The notes under the pieces: generated by a model
What the model saw: the letters and a program-made list of their open reading frames with translations, nothing else
Databases searched by the model: none
Told to the model about the DNA's origin: nothing
Origin: Comamonadaceae bacterium
GTDB taxonomy: Bacteria; Pseudomonadota; Gammaproteobacteria; Burkholderiales; Burkholderiaceae_C
Assembly: GCA_025352965.1 (NCBI GenBank)
Contig: JANXRP010000103.1
Location: forward strand, 1 to 45,864
Direction: 5' to 3'
DNA: 45,864 bases
Shown here: positions 16,896 to 25,427 of the stretch, in pieces
How the letters are laid out: each line of letters opens with the position of its first letter
How positions within the stretch are numbered: position 1 is the stretch's first letter
Position numbers and translations under genes: made by a program

Positions 16896-17165
16896 TTACT
16901 TCTTCATTGCGTCTTTAGCGGCGCCAGCAGCACCTTTAGCAGCGTCCATTGCGCCTTTAGCAGCGTCAGCAGCACCTTTGGCAGCATCGGCAGCGCCTTT
17001 GGCAGCGTCCATTGCAGCGGCTGGCGCGGCAGCAGGAGCTGCAGCAGATGCGTCAGCAGCAGGAGCTGCAGCAGGAGCTGGAGCAGCAGGTGCTTCAGCT
17101 TTTTTGCCGCAAGCGGCGAGAGCAGCGGCAGCAATCAAAGCGGCCAAAACGAGTGACTTGTTCAT
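16896..17165 (-). CDS. Small alanine-rich lipoprotein with coiled-coil repeats
   Basis: 89 residues. A signal peptide ends in the lipobox LAAC (cysteine 19), followed by an Ala/Pro linker of about 30 residues and then five to six repeats close to DAAKGAA, ending in AKDAMKK. The repeat should form an alanine-zipper type helix. Such proteins are widespread in betaproteobacteria and resemble Lpp in build, but I cannot assign a function. Start at ATG 17165 with AAGGAT as Shine-Dalgarno; the open frame extends upstream to 17243 but without a signal there. The coding sequence is repetitive, so slippage alleles are likely. Confidence 0.8.
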   Translation of the reverse strand: MNKSLVLAALIAAAALAACGKKAEAPAAPAPAAAPAADASAAAPAAAPAAAMDAAKGAADAAKGAADAAKGAMDAAKGAAGAAKDAMKK

Positions 17166-17193
17166 GTCAGTATCCTTAAAAGAAGAGGTTAAA

Positions 17194-17209
17194 CAATTTC
17201 CGGAAATTG
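17194..17209. promoter_or_regulatory. 16-bp perfect palindrome upstream of the lipoprotein gene
   Basis: CAATTTCCGGAAATTG is a perfect palindrome between the cobA stop and the lipoprotein start, enclosed by an outer TTAAAC...GTTTAA pair (17189-17218). It may be an operator of the lipoprotein gene or a weak hairpin terminator after cobA (six-base stem, CCGG loop). Confidence 0.4.
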
Positions 17210-17214
17210 ATCGT

Positions 17215-18033
17215 TTAAGCGACCAATCGAGAATTATAGCCATCTTGCTCGGAGCTGACAGCTGCCATTAGTTGCATTTTTGCTAATTTGGCAACATCAC
17301 CAATCACCATAATGAGCGGGCTCTGTAGTGCCTCAGCCGTCATAGCGCGTGTGAGTTCGCACAATTGCGTGCGCACATGCCGCTCGTTTGTCGTACTCGC
17401 GCTTTGAATTAAAACAACAGGCGTGTCAAAAGGACTGTGTGCGAGTAGGCCATTTTGAATCTCATCCGCATGACTCACACCCATATAAATTACGAGTGTG
17501 AGCTTAAGCTCGCTTGCCATTTTTCCAAGCGCTACCCAATCCGTTTGCGCGCCACTAGGCGCGGCATGACCCGTGACAAACACCACGCCATGTGCATGAT
17601 CACGGTGTGTGAGTGGTATTTGCATGCTGTTGGCAGCAGCCAAGCCAGCCGTGATGCCATTGACCACGGTGCATGCAATGCCTGCTTTTTTGAGCGCAGC
17701 TATTTCTTCGCCTGATCTGCCAAAAATAAGTGGGTCGCCGCCTTTAAGACGTACGACGCACTCGCCATTTTTGGCTTCAGCAACCATCATCTTTTCGATG
17801 AAGGCTTGCGGCGTCGATTTGCAGCCGCCGCGCTTGCCGACATACACAACACGAGCGTTAGAGTTAGCGTGCGCAAGGATTTCGTCATTGACCAAATCAT
17901 CAACCAAAATGACCGTGGCAGCAGCAATTGCTTTGACTGCCTTGAGCGTGAGTAATTCAGGGTCGCCAGGACCTGCGCCGACTAACGTGACCGATCCTTT
18001 TGACATATTGGAGAGGTGAAGTGAGCTGTTCAT
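17215..18033 (-). CDS. cobA: Uroporphyrinogen-III C-methyltransferase
   Basis: 272 residues. SUMT methylates uroporphyrinogen III twice with SAM to give precorrin-2, the entry to siroheme, the prosthetic group of NirB. Signatures: VTLVGAGPGDPELLT (15-29), VRLKGGDPLIFGR (about 94-106) and GITAGLAAA (about 125-133). It is a stand-alone SUMT without the CysG dehydrogenase/ferrochelatase domain, so oxidation and iron insertion need another gene. ATG 18033 overlaps the ybiB stop as ATGA; ATG 18006 (residue 10) is the alternative and begins closer to the usual N-terminus. It is the last gene of the nitrate assimilation string. Confidence 0.96.
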   Translation of the reverse strand: MNSSLHLSNMSKGSVTLVGAGPGDPELLTLKAVKAIAAATVILVDDLVNDEILAHANSNARVVYVGKRGGCKSTPQAFIEKMMVAEAKNGECVVRLKGGDPLIFGRSGEEIAALKKAGIACTVVNGITAGLAAANSMQIPLTHRDHAHGVVFVTGHAAPSGAQTDWVALGKMASELKLTLVIYMGVSHADEIQNGLLAHSPFDTPVVLIQSASTTNERHVRTQLCELTRAMTAEALQSPLIMVIGDVAKLAKMQLMAAVSSEQDGYNSRLVA

Positions 18034-18947
18034 AAGAGTTTCAAAATATGTTGAACCTGCAAAGCAATCGGCGCTGGGACGATCTGATTGCCAGCTAGAA
18101 CCGATTGAATATAGCTGGCGGTGATGGCAGCATCTGTGGTGGTGGGTAGTAGCGGCAATGTATCTATGGAGCCATGCTGCATCTCTTGCAAGACCACGGC
18201 TGTGCCAGAGATGAGTCCCGTCATCACAGGCGTGCGGCGTGGGTCAGCAACGGCCTCACCCTCGGTGCCACGCAGCAAAAGGGCTGTCGCTTTGAGGCCT
18301 GCTAGCGTCTCGTTCATCGAGACAAAGTATTCAGGATGCGTGTAGCTGGTCACTAAAACCGAGCGCATATCCACCGAGCGCACAGATGCTTGGTTGCGAA
18401 AAGGGTTAATCAGCTTCACAACGCTGTGGGCGCTGTTGCGCAGCCCAACCACTTTGCGGACATCAAGCAATTTTTTAAGCGCAGGTGATAACTTGGCAAT
18501 CGAGAGGTAGTGAATGCTTGGATGCGGTGGCAGCTGCGCAAACAAAGCAGCGCTTGTGACTCGGTTGCCCATACCTTCGTCCATGCCGTGAACCAAAATG
18601 TCGCATCCATTTTTAGCCAATAGATGGGCAAGCAATGGGGTGAGCAGCGGTAATTTTCTTGCGCCGTTATAGCTGGGGATCACCACAATGGGTCTGCTGG
18701 AAGCCTTATCCCATATGGCCTGCAGAGCCTCGTTGTTGATTCGCGCTTCTGCCGCATCAATAAACCCCATGAGTTCGTCCGTCGTTTCACCCTTAATCCG
18801 CATCGAGAGGCAAAACGCGCCAATTTCTAAATCGCTGACGGCACTATCTAAGACCAAGCCAAATAAATCAGCCGCTTGCGCGCGCGTCAGCGAGCGAGCG
18901 CCTTCCTTGCCTCGGCCAATTTCTTTGATGTAGTGTGCAATGCTCAT
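18030..18947 (-). CDS. ybiB: YbiB (TrpD2) family DNA-binding protein, glycosyltransferase-3 fold
   Basis: 305 residues with the anthranilate phosphoribosyltransferase-like fold: small N-terminal helical domain (SIAHYIKEIGRGKEGARSLTRAQA) and the larger catalytic-like domain. E. coli YbiB binds nucleic acid without sequence preference and does not act in tryptophan synthesis; its real role is open. The start at ATG 18947 overlaps the nasA stop (ATGA), and its stop overlaps cobA (ATGA). The frame continues upstream to 19013 but that would overlap nasA further. The tight coupling places it firmly in the nitrate operon. Confidence 0.88.
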   Translation of the reverse strand: MSIAHYIKEIGRGKEGARSLTRAQAADLFGLVLDSAVSDLEIGAFCLSMRIKGETTDELMGFIDAAEARINNEALQAIWDKASSRPIVVIPSYNGARKLPLLTPLLAHLLAKNGCDILVHGMDEGMGNRVTSAALFAQLPPHPSIHYLSIAKLSPALKKLLDVRKVVGLRNSAHSVVKLINPFRNQASVRSVDMRSVLVTSYTHPEYFVSMNETLAGLKATALLLRGTEGEAVADPRRTPVMTGLISGTAVVLQEMQHGSIDTLPLLPTTTDAAITASYIQSVLAGNQIVPAPIALQVQHILKLL

Positions 18948-21781
18948 AAAGTAGCATTTTCTCTCACCATGCGTTTGAGTGTTGGAACGCACGAGCCGCA
19001 CTGTGTGCCGCACTTGAGCGTGCCTTGCAATTGCGCTAGGCGCGCGGCCTCATCGCCTGTTGCTTGCTGGAGGCATTTTGTGATGCTGTCCGCGCTCACA
19101 TTCAAACAACTACAGACTTGCGCCGCCTTGGCTGGAGCACCTTCTGGGGCGGTTGGGCTTGGCAGTAGCAAGCGACGGCGAAACGCAGCCGCACTTAAAT
19201 CCTCTTGCAACAGCGTTTGCATCCATGCGCCAGAAGATGCATCGCCTGCAAGTAGAAAGCCTTTGATTTGCTCACCTTGCATCAAGGCAACGCGGTACTG
19301 ATCGTTTTTTTTGTCGCGATAGCGTAGTGCTGAGGGCGTAGTCAGTTGCAAGATTGCTTCGATCTTTTCTAACAGCTCAAATGCAGGTGCGTATTGGCTG
19401 GAGGCGCGGAATAATAAGCCGCTACGTGACTCTCCAATGGCTTCCTGACCAAAGGGCACTAAGGACGTGAAGTCAAATCCGCCCATCAATTTTTGGAGTT
19501 CAGCCCTCGCTGTGTGCGCTGCATCTACAGGTAGCCAAGCCATAGCCAACAAGGCTTGCGGCAACTCAGCCTTCAAAATTTTGACGGCGGCATGTTTGAG
19601 CTCGGGCTGCTTAGAGTCGGGGCAAAACGCTGATGTGGTGAGTGCATTCACACCCAAGAGCGGCTCGCCGTTATTTCCTCTGCCACTCAAAAATTGACCA
19701 CCCCAGTGCATGGCGATAAAGGCGCCACTCATACCAATTTCAGGCGATGCTTGCACGGGCAAAACAATCGAGCCGCGCTTGGATGTGACGTGAACCAGCT
19801 CGCCTGCTTTAAGGCCACGGCGCACCATGTCTTGTTCGTTCATTTGCACGGTGGGTTCTGGCACATGACCGAAGAGTCTGCCAAGCGCGCCAGTACGGCT
19901 CATGCCATGCCATTGATCGCGCAGGCGGCCTGTGGTCAGACTAAATGGAAAGCGTGATTCGCGCACATCAAAAGTGGGCTTGTAGGCTTTAGAGATAAAG
20001 CGTGCTTTGCCATCGGGTGTGGGGAAGATGCCATCTTCATAGAGCCTCGCTAGGCCAGATGGGCTGGACTCTGCGGAGTTCATGCTAAAGGGCCATTGCT
20101 GGGGAGCCACGTCCAGTATGGCGTACGATAGACCCGTGATGTCTAAATCGCGCCCGCGTGTGGACTCGCGGTGTTCCAGCCAAATTTCTTCGGGCGAGGT
20201 GTAGGCCATATGGACTGTTCGCGCTTGGGGGGAACTTAGATGATTGGCAAAATCACACACAATTTGCCAATCATGCCGCGCTTCGCCAAGCGGCGGCACA
20301 GCGGCGCGCACGCGCGTGATGCGGCGCTCGCTATTGGTCACCGTCCCATGCTTTTCGCCCCACGTTGTGGCGGGCAGCAGCAAATCAGCAAACAGGGCTG
20401 TCTCTGTGGTCGCAAACGCTTCTTGCAGCACGACAAATTCGGCGCGCTCTAGTGCACGGCGCACGGTCTTCACATCAGGCATGGACTGCATCGGGTTGGT
20501 GCAGGCAATCCACAGCGCTTTGATTTGCCCGTCTGCTGCCGCTTCAAACAACTCTACGGCCGATAGCCCAGGTTTGGCTGGCACTTGCAGCCCTAGCTTG
20601 TCTAAGCCCCATAGTTGCTCGACTTCCAAGCGATGCCCCGCGTTTGCCATATCGCGGTGCGCCGAGAGCAGGTTCGATAAGCCACCCACCTCGCGCCCAC
20701 CCATGGCGTTGGGCTGACCTGTGAGCGAAAACGGACCTGCGCCTGCTTTGCCAATGTGTCCCGTTGCTAAATGCAAATTGATAAGCGCCGTATTTTTTGC
20801 CGTGCCGCTGGTTGATTGATTCAATCCTTGGCAATACAGCGAGAGCGTCGCTTTGGAGGTTGAAAACCACTTCGCAGCAGTGAACAAATCTTCCTTGCGG
20901 ATGCCGCAGATTTCTGCAACCAACTCGGGCGTGCAATCACGCACCAGCGCTTTCAAATCATCAAAACCATTGGTGTGTGCATCGATGAAGGCCTTATCCA
21001 GCCAGCCTTCCCAGAGCATGATGTGCAGCATGCCGTTAAACAACATCACGTCGGTGCCAGGCTGAATCGGCAAATACAGATCGGCTAATTCGGCGGTATC
21101 TGTGCGGCGTGGATCGCAAAAAATAATTTTTAAGTTTGGATTGGCAATCTTTGCGTCTTCTATGCGTCTAAACAAAACAGGATGTGCAAACGCAGTGTTC
21201 GATCCGACAATAAAGATGCAATCCGCATGGTTCACATCGTCATAGCAAGCGGGCGGCGCATCCGCGCCCAAACTTTGCTTGTAGCCCGCAACCGCGCTGC
21301 TCATGCAAAGGCGCGAATTCGTGTCGATGTTGTTCGTGCCAATCAAACCTTTGGCGAGTTTATTGAAGACGTAATAGTCTTCGGTTAGCAATTGCCCCGA
21401 AATGTAGAAACCCACAGCATCCACGCCGTGCGCGGCAATGATGTTGGTGAAGCGAGAGCTGGCGTGACCAAGCGCCGCATCCCATGATGTGCGAGATTGC
21501 GGCACAGCACGAGATTCGCGCAGCATGGGATAGCGCAGCCGCGTCTGCATGTTGACCGCCGTGCTGGCTGTCAGATGAAGCGTCGATCCCTTGCTGCACA
21601 GCCGTCCAAAGTTGGCGGGGTGATCGGGATCGCCTTTGACGCCGACGATTTGCGCATCGGATCCTGATCCTTCTGTTTCAATAATGACCCCGCAACCCAC
21701 GCCGCAGTAGGGGCAGGTCGATTTAACTTCCGACTTCAATGAATCGTGAATCGGGATGACCTTAGATAGCAACGTGGACAT
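18944..21781 (-). CDS. nasA: Assimilatory nitrate reductase catalytic subunit (Mo-bis-MGD, 4Fe-4S, C-terminal 2Fe-2S domain)
   Basis: 945 residues. Reduces nitrate to nitrite in the cytoplasm. The N-terminal 4Fe-4S motif is C23-x2-C26-x3-C30-x31-C62 (STCPYCGVGCG...RLCSKG). Molybdopterin oxidoreductase domains and a dinucleotide-binding domain (about 600-740) follow. The C-terminal 70 residues form a BFD-like [2Fe-2S] domain with CSC near residue 890 and CGTQCGSC near 925, as in Klebsiella NasA. No twin-arginine signal, in line with an assimilatory enzyme. It overlaps nirD by 20 bases and ybiB by ATGA. No separate flavoprotein electron-transfer subunit is seen in the window. Confidence 0.95.
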   Translation of the reverse strand: MSTLLSKVIPIHDSLKSEVKSTCPYCGVGCGVIIETEGSGSDAQIVGVKGDPDHPANFGRLCSKGSTLHLTASTAVNMQTRLRYPMLRESRAVPQSRTSWDAALGHASSRFTNIIAAHGVDAVGFYISGQLLTEDYYVFNKLAKGLIGTNNIDTNSRLCMSSAVAGYKQSLGADAPPACYDDVNHADCIFIVGSNTAFAHPVLFRRIEDAKIANPNLKIIFCDPRRTDTAELADLYLPIQPGTDVMLFNGMLHIMLWEGWLDKAFIDAHTNGFDDLKALVRDCTPELVAEICGIRKEDLFTAAKWFSTSKATLSLYCQGLNQSTSGTAKNTALINLHLATGHIGKAGAGPFSLTGQPNAMGGREVGGLSNLLSAHRDMANAGHRLEVEQLWGLDKLGLQVPAKPGLSAVELFEAAADGQIKALWIACTNPMQSMPDVKTVRRALERAEFVVLQEAFATTETALFADLLLPATTWGEKHGTVTNSERRITRVRAAVPPLGEARHDWQIVCDFANHLSSPQARTVHMAYTSPEEIWLEHRESTRGRDLDITGLSYAILDVAPQQWPFSMNSAESSPSGLARLYEDGIFPTPDGKARFISKAYKPTFDVRESRFPFSLTTGRLRDQWHGMSRTGALGRLFGHVPEPTVQMNEQDMVRRGLKAGELVHVTSKRGSIVLPVQASPEIGMSGAFIAMHWGGQFLSGRGNNGEPLLGVNALTTSAFCPDSKQPELKHAAVKILKAELPQALLAMAWLPVDAAHTARAELQKLMGGFDFTSLVPFGQEAIGESRSGLLFRASSQYAPAFELLEKIEAILQLTTPSALRYRDKKNDQYRVALMQGEQIKGFLLAGDASSGAWMQTLLQEDLSAAAFRRRLLLPSPTAPEGAPAKAAQVCSCLNVSADSITKCLQQATGDEAARLAQLQGTLKCGTQCGSCVPTLKRMVRENATL

Positions 21782-22088
21782 ACCCGTCCTCGATCTTCAC
21801 ATCAAAACGCTTGGTGCAGCCCACATCGGGTGCTTGCGCTTCGCCATCGGTCAGACCAATCTTCCACGAGTGAAGCGGGCAAGTCACGCTCTCGCCGTGC
21901 ACAATGCCTTGGCTGAGTGGGCCGCCTTTGTGCGGGCAGCTATCAAGCACCGCAAAGACTTTGTCTTGGTCATTTCTAAAAATAGCGATGTCGATTTGAC
22001 CTGTCCGTTTGACGACGCGTGCGCCTAAAACGGGGATGTCGTTGACTTGGCAGATACGGTGAAAAGTGGCGGTGGGGGAGCTAGTCAT
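21762..22088 (-). CDS. nirD: Nitrite reductase small subunit, Rieske-type
   Basis: 108 residues; partner of NirB in NADH-dependent reduction of nitrite to ammonium. It has the Rieske fold with all four [2Fe-2S] ligands: C51, H53 (CPHKGG) and C70, H73 (CPLHSW). E. coli NirD lacks these ligands, so this version probably carries a cluster. It sits three bases after the PilJ-type gene and overlaps nasA by 20 bases. That arrangement supports one transcript for nirB, the PilJ gene, nirD and nasA. Confidence 0.94.
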   Translation of the reverse strand: MTSSPTATFHRICQVNDIPVLGARVVKRTGQIDIAIFRNDQDKVFAVLDSCPHKGGPLSQGIVHGESVTCPLHSWKIGLTDGEAQAPDVGCTKRFDVKIEDGYVHVAI

Positions 22089-22091
22089 AAA

Positions 22092-22880
22092 TTAAACAAT
22101 TTTGGAATAAAGATTGGTGATGTTATCCATCACTTGCAAGATGCGTTCGCTGGTTTGAAAAACATCGCTCATGCGTGCTTGGCTGGCATGTCCGACCTGC
22201 AAGTTTTGCAAAGCCGCTTGAAAGAAAACAAACTGCTGCTGGGCGAGCACAAGCTCGCCAGCAATACGTTCGGTATTCTCAGGCGCTTTGGCTAAGGTGT
22301 CGTGTGCGAGCAAAAATTCATCTTGCGCTTTGAGCATTTCTGCTTTGGCGTTTGCTGCTCCCACATTCCAACTGGCCGCCAAATAATGCGACGCTATACG
22401 CTGACTGAGCATGCGCTGGCGACCTGCGATGTTGACCAATTTGCCCACGGGTTTGTTTGACGCTTTTTCTAACTGCACAGTACCTTGGTTGGCAAGTTGC
22501 AGCACGGCATTGCTGATCGACATCACGCTGGCGGCCCCTTTTGCATCTGGCTTTGCACCTACGAGCACGCCTTTGTACTCACTCCATTTGGCCTCTAACT
22601 GCTGATAGGTTGCTTTGATGTCAGGTGTGGGCGCAAACGCCTTCAGTTCGACGAGCTGCCGATCAAACAACGCCATTGAAGTCGCCAAGGCTCTCTCTGC
22701 GTCGGAGGGGAGCACACCTTGTCCAAGCGCCATATAACCCTTCGCCATGCGCTGAGAAAGCATGCGCTGGCGACCTGCCTTGTTAATGGCATCGTTTAGA
22801 TTGACAACCTGCGCTAAGCCAATACCAGAGAGGCCTGCAGCCACGCTGGCTAGTAAAACATGTCTACGTTTCATGCCCAA
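22092..22880 (-). CDS. Exported double PilJ-domain protein, candidate nitrate/nitrite sensor
   Basis: 262 residues. An N-terminal signal (KRRHVLLASVAAGLSGIGLA, perhaps Tat because of the RR) is followed by two copies of the PilJ N-terminal domain. Each opens with a P-box-like motif: AINKAGRQRMLSQR at 31-44 and VNIAGRQRMLSQR at 149-161. In NarX, NarQ and NasR this helix binds nitrate or nitrite through the arginine. Here there is no second transmembrane segment, HAMP, kinase or methyl-accepting domain, so the protein must pass any signal to a partner. It lies three bases after nirB and three before nirD. Function is inferred; the domain call is firm. ATG 22874 is an alternative start. Confidence 0.82.
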   Translation of the reverse strand: MGMKRRHVLLASVAAGLSGIGLAQVVNLNDAINKAGRQRMLSQRMAKGYMALGQGVLPSDAERALATSMALFDRQLVELKAFAPTPDIKATYQQLEAKWSEYKGVLVGAKPDAKGAASVMSISNAVLQLANQGTVQLEKASNKPVGKLVNIAGRQRMLSQRIASHYLAASWNVGAANAKAEMLKAQDEFLLAHDTLAKAPENTERIAGELVLAQQQFVFFQAALQNLQVGHASQARMSDVFQTSERILQVMDNITNLYSKIV

Positions 22881-22883
22881 CTC

Positions 22884-25346
22884 TCATGCCAGCGCGAGCG
22901 GCTCAAACTGCCGAATATCGACAGCCGCCTTGTTGTGCTCAAACCAAGGATCGGGTTCGCCATCTAGCGCAAACTGCAGACGCTCCCACAGCGCTTTGCG
23001 ACCTTCGTGGTCTTCCAAGATTTTCTTTTTCACATAGTCCATACCGACGCGGCCGACGTAATGCACGGTGCGCTCCAAGTACCAGCCTTCCTCGCGGTAG
23101 AGCTGCATAAACGCGCCCGTGTACTCCAGCACTTCTTCGCTGGTTTTAAGCTTGGTAAAGAACTGCGCGACTTCGGTTTTGATGCCACCGTTGCCTGCAA
23201 TGACCATTTCCCAGCCGCTGTCCACACCGATGATGCCTACGTCTTTAATACCGGCTTCGGCGCAATTGCGCGGGCAACCGCTGACGGCAAATTTGACTTT
23301 GTGCGGCGCGTACATACGCCACATGGCGCGCTCTAAATCTTTGCCCATTTGCGTGGAGTCTTGTGTGCCAAAGCGGCACCATTCGCTACCCACGCAGGTT
23401 TTGACTGTGCGTAGCGCCTTGGCATACGCATGACCACTGGGCATCCCGATGTCTTGCCAAACCGCAGGCAGATCTTCTTTTTTCACGCCAAGTAAGTCAA
23501 TACGTTGCCCGCCAGTCACTTTGACGGTGGGGATTTGGTATTTATCTACCACGTCCGCAATGCGGCGTAGCTCGCTGCTCGTCGTCTCGCCCGCCCACAT
23601 TCGCGGAATCACCGAGTAGGTGCCATCCTTTTGGATATTGGCATGTGAGCGCTCGTTGATAAAGCGGCTTTGTGGGTCGTCCTTGGCATCTTTAGGCCAT
23701 GAGCTAATTAGGTAATAGTTGACCGCTGGGCGGCAAGACGCGCAGCCATTGGGTGTGCGCCACTCCATGAATTTGTACACGTCAGGAATGGAGAGCAATT
23801 TGTTTTTGACAATCGCATCGCGCACGGCTTGATGACCATGATCGGTACAGCCGCACATGGCTTTGAGCTTGGGTGTGGCGGAGTAATCGCCGCCAGCCGT
23901 AAACATCAAAATTTGCTCAACCAAGCCTGTGCACGATCCGCAGGACGCGCTGGCTTTGGTGTGTTTGCGCACTTCGTCTAGTGTGAACAAACCTTTTTCT
24001 TTAATCGCTTTGCAAATCGTGCCCTTGTTCACGCCATTGCAACCGCAAACCTCTTGCGAGTCAGGCATAGAAGCGGCCGATGTTGCACCTGCATGTCCCA
24101 CGTCACCAATGTTGGACTCACCAAACATCAGTTTGTCGCGGATGTCGGACACATCGCGCCCATCGCGCAGTAGTTTGAAATACCAAGAGCCATCGACCGT
24201 ATCGCCGTACAAGCACGCGCCAATGAGTTTGTTGTCTTTAATGACTAGTTTTTTGTACACGCCATCGCCTGGGTCGGACATGACAATTTCTTCTGTCTCG
24301 TCGTTGCCTGTGAAGTCGCCCGCGCTAAACAAATCAATGCCCGTCACTTTGAGCTTGGTCGAAGTCATTGAACCCGTGTAACGACCAATGCCCAGTTCCG
24401 CCAAATGGTTGGCTGCTACGCGTGCTTGTTCAAATAACGGTGCAACCAGACCATAGGCAATACCGCGATGCGATGCGCATTCACCGACCGCGTAGATGCG
24501 GGCATCGGTCACGGTTTGCAGTGTGTCGGTCACCACAATGCCCCTATTGCAGTGGATGTTCATGGATTCGGCGAGTTCCGTGTTCGGGCGAATACCCACC
24601 GCCATCACGACTAAATCAGTATCGAGTTCAGTGCCATCTTTGAAGGTGATTTTTGATACGCGCCCAGACTTACCGTTATCGGCATTGCCGATAAGTGCAG
24701 ATGTGTTTGCACCCAGCATGAACTTGAGACCGCGTTTCTCTAGCGAACCGCGCAAGAGTCCAGCCGCCACTTCGTCAAGTTGACGCTCCATAATCCAGGG
24801 CAGCACATGCACCACGGTCACCTCCATGCCGCGCAGCATGAGGCCGTTAGCCGCTTCTAGGCCCAGCAAGCCACCACCAATCACGACGGCTTTTTTGTAT
24901 TTTTTAGCCGCCTCAATCATGGCGTTGGTATCCGCAATATCGCGGTAAGCCAGCACGCCATCTAAATCTTTGCCAGGAATCGGCAGCATGAACGGATTCG
25001 AGCCCGTGCAAAGCAGCAAGCGGTCATACGGCGCTTCAATCACGCCGCCTTGGCCGTCATCCGCAATCACGACGCGGCGCACACGATCCACCTTGGTCAC
25101 TTTTTTGCCCGCATGCAGGGTAATGTTGTTCTCTGTGTACCACTCAAAGGTGTTCAGAATGATTTCGTCCACCGTTTGCTCGCCCGCCAGTACGGGGCTA
25201 AGCAAGATACGGTTGTAGTTGGGATGCGGCTCAGAGCCAAACACCGTAATGTCGTATTTGTTCGCGTCTAACTTGAGGACCTCTTCAACGGTGCGTACCC
25301 CCGCCATACCGTTACCCACTAAAACTAACTTCTGCTTCTTGTTCAT
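22884..25346 (-). CDS. nirB: Nitrite reductase [NAD(P)H] large subunit
   Basis: 820 residues. Reduces nitrite to ammonium by six electrons from NADH (cytoplasm). Order of domains: FAD binding (VLVGNGMAG, 8-16), NAD binding (VVIGGGLLGLEAA, about 154-166), two BFD-like [2Fe-2S] segments (CGCNG...CGSC and CGCTD...CASC, about 430-560), and the siroheme/4Fe-4S half with CVGSEWC near 645 and SGCPRNC near 687. All cluster cysteines are present. I chose ATG 25346 because AAAGGA lies at the right distance; a GTG 18 bases upstream would place the Shine-Dalgarno inside the gene. A sigma-54 promoter stands just upstream, so it can be expressed apart from nrtABD. Confidence 0.96.
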   Translation of the reverse strand: MNKKQKLVLVGNGMAGVRTVEEVLKLDANKYDITVFGSEPHPNYNRILLSPVLAGEQTVDEIILNTFEWYTENNITLHAGKKVTKVDRVRRVVIADDGQGGVIEAPYDRLLLCTGSNPFMLPIPGKDLDGVLAYRDIADTNAMIEAAKKYKKAVVIGGGLLGLEAANGLMLRGMEVTVVHVLPWIMERQLDEVAAGLLRGSLEKRGLKFMLGANTSALIGNADNGKSGRVSKITFKDGTELDTDLVVMAVGIRPNTELAESMNIHCNRGIVVTDTLQTVTDARIYAVGECASHRGIAYGLVAPLFEQARVAANHLAELGIGRYTGSMTSTKLKVTGIDLFSAGDFTGNDETEEIVMSDPGDGVYKKLVIKDNKLIGACLYGDTVDGSWYFKLLRDGRDVSDIRDKLMFGESNIGDVGHAGATSAASMPDSQEVCGCNGVNKGTICKAIKEKGLFTLDEVRKHTKASASCGSCTGLVEQILMFTAGGDYSATPKLKAMCGCTDHGHQAVRDAIVKNKLLSIPDVYKFMEWRTPNGCASCRPAVNYYLISSWPKDAKDDPQSRFINERSHANIQKDGTYSVIPRMWAGETTSSELRRIADVVDKYQIPTVKVTGGQRIDLLGVKKEDLPAVWQDIGMPSGHAYAKALRTVKTCVGSEWCRFGTQDSTQMGKDLERAMWRMYAPHKVKFAVSGCPRNCAEAGIKDVGIIGVDSGWEMVIAGNGGIKTEVAQFFTKLKTSEEVLEYTGAFMQLYREEGWYLERTVHYVGRVGMDYVKKKILEDHEGRKALWERLQFALDGEPDPWFEHNKAAVDIRQFEPLALA

Positions 25347-25373
25347 GCTTATATTCCTTTGCACAAAGAATGA

Positions 25374-25389
25374 AGCAATCTTCGTGCCA
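25374..25389 (-). promoter_or_regulatory. Sigma-54 promoter of nirB
   Basis: On the minus strand the sequence reads TGGCACG-AAGA-TTGCT, a full match to the RpoN consensus TGGCACG-N4-TTGCW. GG (25388-25387) and GC (25376-25375) are 12 bases apart. Expected transcription start near 25363, about 17 bases before the nirB ATG. A GCACCAT element lies directly upstream. Confidence 0.8.
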
Positions 25390-25427
25390 TGTCACATTTA
25401 TGGTGCAAGTTGATGGGGCTATGGCGC

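Noticed and set aside
19694-20717. Several plus-strand frames of 70-160 codons opposite nasA
   Set aside because: All are antisense shadows of nasA with no recognisable domain.
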